Assembly (NCBI RefSeq): GCF_000154785.2
Contig: NC_015730.1
Span: forward strand, 2,046,001 to 2,110,000
Origin: Roseobacter litoralis Och 149
Lineage (GTDB): Bacteria > Pseudomonadota > Alphaproteobacteria > Rhodobacterales > Rhodobacteraceae
DNA length: 64,000 bases
Direction: 5' to 3'
Every line of letters begins with the position of its first letter. Within the stretch, counting starts at the first letter, position 1. Positions 28,922 through 37,729 of the stretch are shown piece after piece. The notes under the pieces were generated by a model. The model was not told the origin of the DNA, made no database searches, and saw only the letters and a program-made list of their open reading frames with translations. The position numbers and the translations under genes are program-made.

Positions 28922-29614
28922 TTACTGCGACAATATCCAATCGGGCAGCGCGGATATATCGGGCAGGACTTCATCTGCGTAGGGCGCAAGGGTTTCATGA
29001 CCTGCAAGACCGGTAAGAACGCCAACGGCGCGCATTCCCGCACGCTGTGCGGCAAGCAGATCATGCGTGCTGTCACCGACCATGACAATTTGCTCAGGCG
29101 CGATGTTCATGGCCTGCGCGCAGGCCAGCAACTGGCCCGGCGCTGGTTTTGCCCCAAAGCCACTGTCGAAACCCGCGATGAAATCAAAGCCGTCTTCGAC
29201 GTTTGCAGCCGCGAGATGCGCGCGTGCCGGTGCCTCTGCGTCATTTGTCACCACCCCGAGCTTCAAATCCATGCCCCGCAACAGGCTCAGAAAGGGCGTC
29301 AGGGGCACAACTTCGGCCTGTGGTGCAGAGGCGGCCTCTTCGTTCAATACGTCTACCAATTCGTCAACCGTCAACTCTGGCAACTCCGAAGCCAACGCCA
29401 AAGCCACTTCCATTGGCGTGCCCGCGATCACGACGCTGTCGGGCGCGAATCTTTGCCGCCCTATGTCAAAACCGACCCGGCGCCCCAGCAATTCTGCCTG
29501 CGCATCGCTTACCGCGATTCGCCGCAGAAATGCCGCGGCCCATGCCTCCCACGTTGTGGAGAAATCAAACAAGGTGCCATCCTTGTCAAAAATAACGGCT
29601 TTCAGCGCTTTCAT
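28922..29614 (-). CDS. HAD-superfamily phosphatase (phosphoglycolate-phosphatase-like)
   Basis: 230-residue HAD hydrolase. Motif I is FDKDGTLFD with nucleophile D10 and acid/base D12; motif II lies in LGVVTNDAEA and motif IV in MVGDSTHDLLAA. The cap insert of about 90 residues after motif I places it in the Gph/subclass I group. ATG 29614 overlaps the DUF3572 stop by 4 bp, showing coupling; the longer frame to 29647 lies inside DUF3572. Substrate not predictable beyond small phosphate monoesters. Confidence 0.87.
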   Translation of the reverse strand: MKALKAVIFDKDGTLFDFSTTWEAWAAAFLRRIAVSDAQAELLGRRVGFDIGRQRFAPDSVVIAGTPMEVALALASELPELTVDELVDVLNEEAASAPQAEVVPLTPFLSLLRGMDLKLGVVTNDAEAPARAHLAAANVEDGFDFIAGFDSGFGAKPAPGQLLACAQAMNIAPEQIVMVGDSTHDLLAAQRAGMRAVGVLTGLAGHETLAPYADEVLPDISALPDWILSQ

Positions 29615-29895
29615 GTCCAATTCACCTGCGCACCACCGGGTAAACACTGACGGGCCATCATCAAACTTGCATATTCAATTTTCAGATGGTCACAACACCG
29701 AACCACCCATGCATCATCCATCATGATGAAATCCAAAACGGACGCCAGAAAAACGGCGTCGCTGGCCCCCGCCCGCAGGTCAGCTTCAGAGGCCCCGCTA
29801 GAGCCCTGAAATACCGGCAATAATTCCTCATCACCCGCCAGCCACCCCAACGCCTGCAGGGCGATGACTTCGGCGGACTCTTGCGTATAGGACAT
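29611..29895 (-). CDS. DUF3572 domain protein
   Basis: 94-residue acidic protein with the family pattern EVIALQALGWLAGDEELLPVF and VLDFIMMDDAWVV. DUF3572 is confined largely to alphaproteobacteria and has no known function. It is divergent from pleD, and its 3' end is coupled to the HAD phosphatase. The pleD-DUF3572 neighbourhood recurs in alphaproteobacteria, hinting at a link with cell-cycle signalling (inference). Confidence 0.85.
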   Translation of the reverse strand: MSYTQESAEVIALQALGWLAGDEELLPVFQGSSGASEADLRAGASDAVFLASVLDFIMMDDAWVVRCCDHLKIEYASLMMARQCLPGGAQVNWT

Positions 29896-29993
29896 GCGAC
29901 ACCTCTAATTTTAAAACTATTTGAAACGGTTTGTTAACCAATCTGCGATCAAAGTCGCCTACCCGAATTTCCTTAAGAAAGGTCGCAATCAGC

Positions 29994-31396
29994 GTGCAGG
30001 GCAAAATTCTCATAGTAGATGCGATATCCACTAATCGCATTGTTTTAAAGGTAAAACTTGCGTCTGCTTTCTACGAAGTCCTGCAAGCCTCAACCGCGGA
30101 TGAAGCTTGTGTTGCTGCTCTGAGACATGCACCTGACCTCATCATCTCAGCCATGGCTTTGCCCGACGGTGATGCAGCCGACCTGTGCGGCAGATTGAAC
30201 AGAAACCCGCAAACACGATCCATTCCCATGATGGTTGTGGCGTGCCGACCCGACACGCAAAGCCGGCTGGCAGCGTTGGAGGCTGGCGTGCAAGACGTCA
30301 TGGTCAAACCCATTGATGACACATTGCTGCTCGCACGGGTGCGCAGCTTGATCAGGGCCCACAACACTGCTGCGGAGTGGCAAATGCGCGATGATACATC
30401 CAGAGCCCTTGGTTTTGCCGAAGATTCCACCGACTTCGGCCCGGCGGGACGTACCGTCATGGTGTGCTCTGGTCTGAAAACGGCACAAAGCTGGAACAGT
30501 TGCGCCCGCATCTAAGGTCGTCTTTGACACAAGCCTCACCAGAAACAGCGTTGCGCGATCTGACGCCGGGACGCATTCCCGATGTCTTCATTCTGGTTCT
30601 CGATGATGGAGATAAAGTCAGCGGAGAGATCCTGCGCCTGCTCGCGGCGGTGCGGGCAACCGCGATTACCCGCCATGCCGGTATTCTGGTGATACAACCA
30701 CGCCCCGACCCCGGGCTTGGCGCTTATGCGCTCGATCTTGGTGCGGATGATCTGATGACCGACGGGTTTGACAAAGAAGAACTGGTGTTGCGTATCAAGG
30801 CGTTGATGCGGCGCAAGCGCATCGCAGATCAGTTGCGCGCAACTGTGCGCACCGGATTAAAGGCCGCCGTTTCGGACCCGCTGACGGGTTTACACAACCG
30901 CCGCTACGCCCTGCCCCATCTGTCGCGCGTTGCCGAACATTCGGCAGCCACCGGACGCAGTTTCGCTGTCATGGTCGCGGACTTGGATCACTTCAAGCAG
31001 ATCAATGACGTTTATGGCCATGCATCAGGCGATGCTGTGTTGGTGGAAGCGGCGCGGCGCCTGCGCGAGAACCTGCGCGGCGTGGATCTGCTGGCGCGTA
31101 TCGGTGGCGAAGAATTCCTGATCGTCATGCCCGCAACGCCGTTCAGCGAAGCCCGCGTCTCTGCCAGCAGGCTGTGCCGGAAAATCGGCGGGCAAGGCTT
31201 CAAGATACCGGGCTCAAATGAGCTCGTTCAAGTGACAATTTCCATCGGCGTGACAATGGGCGGCGTCCGAAAGATGCGTGGCGTGCAAGGCCCGGCGCCA
31301 GACGCGAATGAACTGCTCGATGCTGCGGATAAAGCACTCTACGAGGCCAAGCTGCAGGGGCGAAATCAGGTCAATCTTGCCCGCCCCGCTGCGTAA
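29994..31396 (+). pseudogene. pleD: PleD-like REC-REC-GGDEF response regulator, frameshifted
   Basis: Two abutting frames together spell one PleD: frame one from GTG 29994 gives REC1 and the linker up to VMVCSG; frame two resumes as SENGTKLEQL and runs through REC2 and GGDEF to 31396. Adding one base near 30473 would restore a 467-residue protein, close to Caulobacter PleD (454). The GGEEF site with I-site RGVD five residues upstream is intact. In REC1 the phosphoacceptor position is A53, and the acidic pair is D9-A10; REC2 is also degenerate. GTG 29994 follows AAGAAAGG. It may be a real null allele or a sequencing error. I saw no credible slippery site. Confidence 0.8.
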
Positions 31397-31402
31397 ACAC
31401 TT

Positions 31403-31903
31403 TCAAGGTTTGCGTTTTTTTGGACCGTGGTTCAGAATATCTTCGACCGCTGCCGCATAGGCCATCCGCTCGGCATCCGTCATCCTGCTTACTGCTGAAA
31501 TCCAGGCCGCCTGTGCGCGCTGCTGAACCAAAACCGTGATCTCAGCTTGTTGGGATGCCGCGTCCTGCAAAGCTGCTGCATCAAAGGGTGATGCCCGTAA
31601 CGTGGCCAGAACCGCATCAAACAAGGCGCGGCGCTCAACGCGAGACGGGACGGATGCATCGTGTGATGCCTTCATTTCACGACGGATATCGCGGCGGTCC
31701 TCGCGCGGCAAAGCCATCATGTAAGGCGCCCCAAAGGCCCCCAGACCGGGACCTCTTTGCCCCTTTCCCCCTTCCGTGCCATCACGCAAAAACGCGCCGA
31801 CAAAAAAACCCGCGACGGCGAGGTTTAGTGCCAGCGACACGCCGAGCAAGATTTTCAGCCATGCTGTGTTACCCATTTTGGTTTCCGCCTTATCTTTATC
31901 CAC
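31403..31903 (-). CDS. Periplasmic heavy-metal-sensor / Spy-like protein
   Basis: 166-residue protein with one N-terminal membrane helix (about 14-38, WLKILLGVSLALNLAVAGFF) and a helical periplasmic domain beginning after a glycine-rich linker. PREDRRDIRREM and the later RMTDAERMAYAAAVEDIL resemble the LTxxQ-type repeats of the Spy/CpxP/heavy-metal-sensor family. GTG 31903 is chosen because GGGGAG lies nine bases upstream; ATG 31876 is an alternative. It is third in the sigma-antisigma cluster and probably senses or buffers envelope stress. Confidence 0.75.
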   Translation of the reverse strand: MDKDKAETKMGNTAWLKILLGVSLALNLAVAGFFVGAFLRDGTEGGKGQRGPGLGAFGAPYMMALPREDRRDIRREMKASHDASVPSRVERRALFDAVLATLRASPFDAAALQDAASQQAEITVLVQQRAQAAWISAVSRMTDAERMAYAAAVEDILNHGPKKRKP

Positions 31904-31906
31904 GCG

Positions 31907-32275
31907 CTAAATCTCCCCAAGGTCCCAACCGAATCCGGACAATTCGGCAGCCTCTTCCAGCTCGGTAAAACTGTCATTCCAGAAAACTGTTTCGATCGGG
32001 TCAAACAGGCCCATGGGTGGATCAATGCCAACCCAGAAACCAAGACTGCAGGCAACGGCCAGGCCGCCCAGCATAGGCCATAAGTTGAGCTCATCCGACA
32101 ATTGCCTGAAAAAACCTCTCCTTGCAGGCTTTGTGCGTGCCTGCTGAATACGGTCTGCATCCAACAACACGCGTGCCATCAACGCATGCGGCGGCGTATG
32201 CTCTTCGGATTGTGCGGCAGCCAGAAGTTGGTCAACTTCTTTCATCCTCTGTTCGTCATTCCTGGTCATCGACAT
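31907..32275 (-). CDS. Probable membrane-anchored anti-sigma factor
   Basis: About 122 residues: a cytoplasmic N-terminal helical part (RMKEVDQLLAAAQSEE), one transmembrane helix (LWPMLGGLAVACSLGFWVGI) and a short acidic periplasmic tail. No domain is recognised by eye. The call rests on its layout and on its start inside the 3' end of the ECF sigma gene (starts at 32275 or 32269 against the sigma stop at 32256), the usual place for an anti-sigma factor. Confidence 0.6.
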   Translation of the reverse strand: MSMTRNDEQRMKEVDQLLAAAQSEEHTPPHALMARVLLDADRIQQARTKPARRGFFRQLSDELNLWPMLGGLAVACSLGFWVGIDPPMGLFDPIETVFWNDSFTELEEAAELSGFGWDLGEI

Positions 32276-32846
32276 ACCCAAGTTCTGCACGGTGCCCCTT
32301 CAGGCGCACCGTTAGTTCCCGTTTTCCACGCGCGGTCAAACTTTCAACCGCGCGTGGGCTGATCTCCATGATCTGTGCAATTTCTGTATTTCCCAGTCCT
32401 TCAAGATGGCGCAACACGACGGCCTCGCGTTGACGGGCTGGCAACTGGTTCAATGCAGACTGCAACGCCTCTGTCCGTGTCTTTTGCTGGATTTGATGCG
32501 TAGCACTGGCCCGTGCATCAGCAGGTTCGGCAATTTCCTCCAAGCCCACGGAACGCCGCCTTCGCAAAACATCCGTACACAGGTTTGCGGTCACGCGATA
32601 CAGCCACGTCGATACCTGTGCCTCACCACTGCGCCAGACGGACGCAATTTTCCAAAGCCGCAACATCGCTTCTTGCGCGACGTCCTGCGCCTCTGCTTCA
32701 TCATTCAAGAGCCGCTTTGCGTGTCCGTACACCTGTGGCAGAAACCGTTTCGTCAGCGCCTGAGCCGCCAACGGATCACCGTCTGCATAGCGGCGCAGCA
32801 ACTGTTCGGCCTCGGTATTTGAGTGATCACTCAAGGTTACATCCAT
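32256..32846 (-). CDS. ECF-type RNA polymerase sigma factor
   Basis: About 196 residues with sigma-70 region 2 (EAQDVAQEAMLRLWKIASVW, then STWLYRVTANLCTDVLRRRR) and region 4 (LPARQREAVVLRHLEGLGNT, EISPRAVESLTARGKREL). Region 3 is absent, as in ECF sigmas. ATG 32846 is the likely start; an in-frame ATG at 32876 is possible. It is followed by an overlapping anti-sigma candidate and a Spy-like sensor, and preceded 80 bp upstream by an EF-hand protein, suggesting an envelope stress or metal response unit. Confidence 0.9.
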   Translation of the reverse strand: MDVTLSDHSNTEAEQLLRRYADGDPLAAQALTKRFLPQVYGHAKRLLNDEAEAQDVAQEAMLRLWKIASVWRSGEAQVSTWLYRVTANLCTDVLRRRRSVGLEEIAEPADARASATHQIQQKTRTEALQSALNQLPARQREAVVLRHLEGLGNTEIAQIMEISPRAVESLTARGKRELTVRLKGHRAELGYVDDQE

Positions 32847-32926
32847 GCAATTGAAGTAATGCGCCACACCGGACACTGGGTGCGGCGCACTACTTGCTGA
32901 CGATCATGATGACCGCCAAAGGCCCA

Positions 32927-33379
32927 TCATTCGTCCACAGGGCGCCGTTTGGCCATCCGGTCTTGCGCGGCTTCAAACTCGCTTTGCGAAATCACACCAT
33001 CACCGTCACGGTCAACTCTGTCAAAACGACGCGTCGCACGTTGTCCACCCAGCATTTCTTCTTGCGACAATGCTCCATCCTCATTTGTGTCTAACTGTGA
33101 CATCATGCGTTCTGCGCGTGCTTTTGCGCGCTCCGCTCCTTGTGCTTCCAGCTCCTCAAGACTGAGCTGCCCATCCCCATTCGTATCTGCACGCAACAAA
33201 TGAGAAGCACGGCTCGCCTGCATCTCTGCGCGTGATATCTCACCGTTTTGGTCTGCATCAAGGCTTTCAAAAGTCACCGGGCTGCGATCATGTCCAGATT
33301 TTGCCACTGCCATGCCAGACGCCAGAACAATCGCGCACAGCGCAACACCTGCTGTAGATGTGAGTCGTTTCATTGTCAT
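32927..33379 (-). CDS. Exported EF-hand calcium-binding protein
   Basis: 150-residue secreted protein: signal peptide to about residue 26 (GMAVAKSG), then four EF-hand loops recognisable as DADQNGEISRAE, DTNGDGQLSLEE, DTNEDGALSQEE and DRDGDGVISQSE. All keep acidic residues at loop positions 1, 3 and 12 apart from N/Q variation, so calcium binding is likely. It lies directly upstream of the ECF sigma gene on the same strand and may belong to that regulon. Confidence 0.88.
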   Translation of the reverse strand: MTMKRLTSTAGVALCAIVLASGMAVAKSGHDRSPVTFESLDADQNGEISRAEMQASRASHLLRADTNGDGQLSLEELEAQGAERAKARAERMMSQLDTNEDGALSQEEMLGGQRATRRFDRVDRDGDGVISQSEFEAAQDRMAKRRPVDE

Positions 33380-33569
33380 CTCCTGTTTATTTTCGATGCG
33401 TCAGCGCTCTTTTTTTGTACCGACACTTACTCAAACGCAGCACCTGCATGTTTCCGTCGCAAATTTACATTCTTTTTCGCGACATCCCGCCGCAGTGACC
33501 GTAGACCATCTTTCAATCGACACATTGAGGGCGCACAAGTCAGAACTTCTAAAACCCGCAGGCACGTCG

Positions 33570-33995
33570 ATGAACGATATGAACAGAGTGACAGATCAAC
33601 ACGCAAGTTTCGAAAACAGCGATTCCGCGCCTGAACAGGACCGCGACACAAAGCGTTCCATGCTGCGCGGGTGGCGCGGTAAATGTCCCCACTGTGGCAG
33701 TGGTCCATTGATGAAATCATACCTCAAAGTAAATGATGTGTGTTCCGTCTGCCGTGAGGAACTCTACCACCATCGCGCAGATGATGGCCCGGCCTACCTT
33801 ACAATCCTTTTCGTGGGCCACCTGATGGCACCGCTTTTGCACGTTGCCTTTGTGACATGGCGCCCCGAACCTCTGACGCTTTTTACCATATTCGCGGTTG
33901 GATGTGTGGCGCTGTCGCTGTATTTGTTACCCCGGCTGAAAGGTGCCATTGTCGGGTACCAATGGGCCCGTGGTATGGGTGGCTTTGGCGCTTAG
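33570..33995 (+). CDS. DUF983 zinc-ribbon membrane protein
   Basis: 141 residues. A four-cysteine zinc ribbon (CPHC...CSVC) in the first half is followed by DDGPAYLTI and two transmembrane helices (about 75-97 and 102-122), the DUF983 layout. Function unknown. ATG 33570 gives the family length; the frame upstream to 33312 overlaps the opposite-strand EF-hand gene. The Nudix gene starts 44 bp downstream. Confidence 0.82.
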   Translation: MNDMNRVTDQHASFENSDSAPEQDRDTKRSMLRGWRGKCPHCGSGPLMKSYLKVNDVCSVCREELYHHRADDGPAYLTILFVGHLMAPLLHVAFVTWRPEPLTLFTIFAVGCVALSLYLLPRLKGAIVGYQWARGMGGFGA

Positions 33996-34039
33996 GCCGT
34001 TTCTGAACGTCGACGATCGTCAACAAGGGGGCACGCTCA

Positions 34040-34759
34040 GTGACTGAACACCCGCCCATAGACAAAACAGCCGTGCGCAACGCTTCAACGGTTATTGTTT
34101 TACGCGACCGCGAAACGACGCCGCGCGTGCTGATGGGGCAACGCGGGGCAAAAGCCGCATTCATGCCGAACAAGTTTGTCTTTCCCGGGGGGGCCGTGGA
34201 TCACACTGATGGCGATATCCACCTGAAAGCGCGACCTCCAAGCCCCTGCCTTGATCGACTGCAAGAAGACGCACCCGCCGGGTTGGCGCATGCCTTGGCC
34301 GTAGCCGCCATCCGTGAGCTATGGGAAGAAACCGGGCTTGTGCTCGGCACGCCCGGCACATGGGCATCGACACCACATGAGGATTGGCGGGATTTCGCGG
34401 CCACAGGTTTTATACCTGACGCGCGCGCGCTGCAGTTCGTATTTCGTGCGATCACGCCCCCGGGACGGCCCCGACGTTTTGATGCGCGTTTTTTTCTCGT
34501 CGATGCGGCGTCAGTTGTCAGCGACCTGGACGATTTTTCCGCCGCATCCGATGAATTGTCTCACCTGCAATGGGTGAGCCTTGAAGACGCGCGCAGCTTT
34601 GACATGCCGTTCATAACTGAAGTCGTTCTGTCTGAGATACAAGCGCGCGTGGACCAACCTTCCCCGCCGGACAGCGTTCCCTTTTTCAAAAACAACGATG
34701 AAGAGAGCCTGTTTCTGCGCCTGCAAGGCAACAGAGATGCGATAACGCAGCCTAGGTGA
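34040..34759 (+). CDS. Nudix hydrolase
   Basis: 239-residue Nudix protein; the box is visible as AAIRELWEETGLVLG, preceded by GQRGAKAAFMPNKFVFPGG. The long insert between the glycine block and the box resembles the NUDT19-like (CoA diphosphatase-type) group, but the substrate cannot be fixed. GTG 34040 follows AAGGGGG. Its 3' end overlaps that of the opposite-strand DMT transporter by 8 bp. Confidence 0.85.
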   Translation: MTEHPPIDKTAVRNASTVIVLRDRETTPRVLMGQRGAKAAFMPNKFVFPGGAVDHTDGDIHLKARPPSPCLDRLQEDAPAGLAHALAVAAIRELWEETGLVLGTPGTWASTPHEDWRDFAATGFIPDARALQFVFRAITPPGRPRRFDARFFLVDAASVVSDLDDFSAASDELSHLQWVSLEDARSFDMPFITEVVLSEIQARVDQPSPPDSVPFFKNNDEESLFLRLQGNRDAITQPR

Positions 34760-35669
34760 CGAGGATCAACAAGACGATAGACGTGCAAAGCACGGCGATC
34801 CCGGTCAGTTCACGCCAGGAAACACGCTCGGAAAAGAAAAGAATGGACACCAGCAGGCTCAGAACCAGTTCCACCTGACCGACGGCTTTGACATAAGCCG
34901 CAGTTTGCAGCGTAAAGGCCAAAAACCAGCAAAATGAACCGCCCAAGGATAACAATCCAATCCAAACCGCGACCCGACGGACCCGCCAAACGGCGGAAAT
35001 CTGTGCTCTGTCCTGCCACCAAAGCCACATTCCCATGCCAATCATCTGCATCGTCGTCACAGCGCCAAGGGTGACACCGGCGCGAACAATCGGGTCCGCC
35101 ACCGCGATCTCAAGGGACGCACCCCGATAACTTACCGCAGAAACCGCAAACAACGCACCGGCACTCAGCCCCAAAGCCACGCCTTTGTTCCACATCTGTC
35201 CCAAACCCCACCCGGCAACATCCGGTGGTTTGGACAACAGCAGCACCCCGACAAGGCCGAGGGCAATGGCCCCAAAGGCCGCTAGGCTGACACCTTCCCC
35301 CAGCAAAATCAGCCCCACAGCGACGGACAAGATGACCTCGGTCTTCTTGAAAGTGATTCCGACCGCAAAGTTCCGTGTTTTAAACAGTGTCACAACGCAG
35401 ATCGTTGCAAGCACCTGCGCCAAGCCGCCCATGACCGCATAAGCCCAGAAATCGACGGACGGAAACGCAACCTGCGCACCGCTGACTTTTACATACCCCG
35501 CCATCGCAACAACAATGATTGGCGCTGAGTAGACAAAGCGCGCAAAAGTGGCCCCTGTCGGGGTGAGTAGTGCTGTCGAAAGAACCTTTTGCAGCAAGAA
35601 CCGCACCGTCTGAAATCCCGCCGCGGCGAAAGAGACCAAAATCCATAATTCGGATTGGAACAGGTTCAT
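34752..35669 (-). CDS. DMT-superfamily (EamA) transporter
   Basis: 305-residue membrane protein with about ten hydrophobic helices in two repeated halves, the EamA exporter architecture. Motif-like parts are VTLFKTRNFAVGITFKKTEV in the first half and GLLSLGGSFCWFLAFTLQTA in the second. Direction and substrate unknown. Its stop overlaps the Nudix gene tail-to-tail. Confidence 0.83.
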   Translation of the reverse strand: MNLFQSELWILVSFAAAGFQTVRFLLQKVLSTALLTPTGATFARFVYSAPIIVVAMAGYVKVSGAQVAFPSVDFWAYAVMGGLAQVLATICVVTLFKTRNFAVGITFKKTEVILSVAVGLILLGEGVSLAAFGAIALGLVGVLLLSKPPDVAGWGLGQMWNKGVALGLSAGALFAVSAVSYRGASLEIAVADPIVRAGVTLGAVTTMQMIGMGMWLWWQDRAQISAVWRVRRVAVWIGLLSLGGSFCWFLAFTLQTAAYVKAVGQVELVLSLLVSILFFSERVSWRELTGIAVLCTSIVLLILVT

Positions 35670-35771
35670 GCTGCCTCATCCCTCAAAACCCTGTCTCCCA
35701 ACTCAGCCGCGATGCAGACAAAAAATGTAATGCGAGCGCCAGCTCGCTCCGCCGGATCACAGCGCTTTGTT

Positions 35772-37241
35772 TCAGCGCGGCGGTGATGAAACAATTGCGC
35801 GCCCCGCCCCTTCCGGACGTGGCCGCTCGCCATGTGCCTCAACCCATTCTTTCAACGCGCTATCCACGGCGGGACTTGCAGGCGAAGGTTTTCGCGTCTT
35901 GAGATCCACATGCAACAGAAAATGCTCCCCCGTGGCGATCATCTTTTCGGCCACATACATCTCATGCCACAAATGCAGTTTCTTGCCGCCACCGCCTAAC
36001 GCAGTTGTCTCAATCCGAATGATCTGGCCTGCATTGACCTCATCCAGATGTCGAATATGCGTCTCCGCGGTGAAATAGCTGCCACCTGCTGCAATATAGG
36101 CGGCATCACACCCAATTATGGCCATGAACTGATCCGTCGCATCCGCAAATGCCTGCAAATACCGCGCCTCGTTCATGTGCCCGTTGTAGTCGGTCCAGTC
36201 CAGCGGCACCACGCGGTTTCCGGTCACAACGGGTGCCGTGTGATCCACAGGCTGCGGCTCTGTACCAGACTCGCGCAAATGATCTTCGTGTTTCGTCAGC
36301 AACGCGCCGACACCCCAATCTTGGGTTTTGAGCGCGCGCATCATAGCAACCAAATTGTTGTCCCTGATCTGTTCCAGCTCAGTGATCGTGTAGGCGCCAG
36401 ACTGATCATCAGACTGCCCGGCGATAAGATCAACGAGATCATCGTTGAAGTCCGGCACATCCATCAGCTTGGTCCAGGGCCATTTAAGCGCGGGTCCGAA
36501 CTGGGCCATGAAGTGCTTCATACCAGCCTCGCCACCGGCAACCCTATAGGTTTCGAACAGTCCCATCTGCGCCCAGCGTATCCCAAACCCGTAGCGGATC
36601 GCGTCGTCAATTTCCTCGGTCGTGGCGATCCCGTCTTTCACCAGCCAGAGTGCCTCGCGCCAGACCGCTTCCAGAAAACGATCTGCCACATGCGCGTCAA
36701 TTTCTTTTTTCAGATGCAGCGGATACATACCCACACCCTGTAAAAGCGTTTTGACGACATCAATTCGTTCGGAGCCGTTTTGCGGCGTCGTGACGACTTC
36801 GACCAAGGGCAAAAGATACACCGGGTTGAACGGATGGCAGACCATGATCTGCTCTGGTCGTGCGGCTCCTGCTTGCAACTCGGAGGGTTTAAATCCTGAT
36901 GTTGACGACCCGATGACGGCCTCTGGGCGGCATACCTGCTGTATTGCCGCCATTGTTTTATGTTTGATTTCAAGCCTTTCAGGCACGCTTTCCTGTATCC
37001 AGTCTGCGTGCTCTACAGCGCCTTGAAGCGTGGTACAGAATTGCAAACGTCCTTCCGTCGGAAGCGCCACGTCCGTAAGCCCCGGCAGGCTGCGCCGGGC
37101 ATTGGCAAGCACTTGTCCTAGTTTGCGCTCCGCCTCAGGGTCCGGATCAAACACATGGACATCCCAGCCGTTCAACAAAAAGCGCGCGGCCCAACCGCCG
37201 CCAATCACACCACCACCGATGATGGCTGCTGTATGTGTCAC
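35772..37241 (-). CDS. lcdH: L-carnitine 3-dehydrogenase fused to a hot-dog thioesterase
   Basis: 489 residues in two parts. Residues 1 to about 320 form a 3-hydroxyacyl-CoA-dehydrogenase-type L-carnitine dehydrogenase (Rossmann IIGGGVIGGGWA; CHPFNPVYLLPLVE) oxidising carnitine to 3-dehydrocarnitine with NAD. Residues about 335-489 form a hot-dog thioesterase (DWTDYNGHMNEARY) expected to hydrolyse betainyl-CoA to glycine betaine. GTG 37241 follows GGAAAGGA and overlaps the upstream stop by 4 bp. Together with the BKACE gene this gives carnitine to glycine betaine plus acetoacetate. Known separate enzymes CdhA and CdhB are fused here. Confidence 0.9.
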   Translation of the reverse strand: MTHTAAIIGGGVIGGGWAARFLLNGWDVHVFDPDPEAERKLGQVLANARRSLPGLTDVALPTEGRLQFCTTLQGAVEHADWIQESVPERLEIKHKTMAAIQQVCRPEAVIGSSTSGFKPSELQAGAARPEQIMVCHPFNPVYLLPLVEVVTTPQNGSERIDVVKTLLQGVGMYPLHLKKEIDAHVADRFLEAVWREALWLVKDGIATTEEIDDAIRYGFGIRWAQMGLFETYRVAGGEAGMKHFMAQFGPALKWPWTKLMDVPDFNDDLVDLIAGQSDDQSGAYTITELEQIRDNNLVAMMRALKTQDWGVGALLTKHEDHLRESGTEPQPVDHTAPVVTGNRVVPLDWTDYNGHMNEARYLQAFADATDQFMAIIGCDAAYIAAGGSYFTAETHIRHLDEVNAGQIIRIETTALGGGGKKLHLWHEMYVAEKMIATGEHFLLHVDLKTRKPSPASPAVDSALKEWVEAHGERPRPEGAGRAIVSSPPR

Positions 37242-37729
37242 AAAGCTGTCCTTTCCAATGCGCTGACGTCCCATCCGTAAAACGACAAAATATCGCGCGC
37301 GGCCTTTGCACGATCAGGCGGCACGATACCGTCCCGATCAAGTATCGCGCCAAAGCTGCCTGAAACCGTTCCGATGGCCGCCGTTTCAAAGTCTTCATCC
37401 ACCCACATAACCACAAGTGTTTCGCGCGCGGTGCTGTCAGGGATCAATTCGCCCTGTACGCCAGGGCTATAGTCTCCGGCCAGAGCCTGTGCAGCAGATC
37501 CCGACATGCGCAGCGATCCGTCCACTTGTTCAAAGACGACAGTGCCCGCCTGTGCCGGACCAAAAGCTTCCCAAAGGGTCCATGATCCGGAAAAAAGTGC
37601 AGCGTCAAAGCGCGTTGTCACCCCAATCGGGGCTGTGGTGTCCCGGTACGGTCCCTCGGATTGAACCGCGCAGGACGCAAGCAAGGGGGATGCAACCAGC
37701 GCCAACAGGACCTTGCCCGCAAAGATCAT
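37238..37729 (-). CDS. Lipocalin-family lipoprotein in the carnitine operon
   Basis: 163-residue lipoprotein: signal ending in lipobox LASC (C20). The mature part has the Blc-type lipocalin pattern: GSWTLWEAF near the start, VDEDFETAAIGTVSGSFGAI in the middle, and an IL/WDVSALERT helix at the end. It would sit in the periplasm on the outer or inner membrane and bind a hydrophobic or amphipathic ligand. It overlaps the BKACE stop (ATGA) and the dehydrogenase start (GTGA), so all three are coupled. Its role in carnitine use is not known; acylcarnitine binding is speculation. Confidence 0.72.
   Translation of the reverse strand: MIFAGKVLLALVASPLLASCAVQSEGPYRDTTAPIGVTTRFDAALFSGSWTLWEAFGPAQAGTVVFEQVDGSLRMSGSAAQALAGDYSPGVQGELIPDSTARETLVVMWVDEDFETAAIGTVSGSFGAILDRDGIVPPDRAKAARDILSFYGWDVSALERTAL

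Noticed and set aside
30465..30485. Programmed -1 frameshifting in pleD
   Set aside because: The local sequence (GGT CTG AAA ACG) gives no re-pairing slippery heptamer.
29931..31396. Reading the two pleD frames as two separate genes
   Set aside because: The second frame has no ribosome site, starts in the middle of the linker, and both parts align to one PleD.
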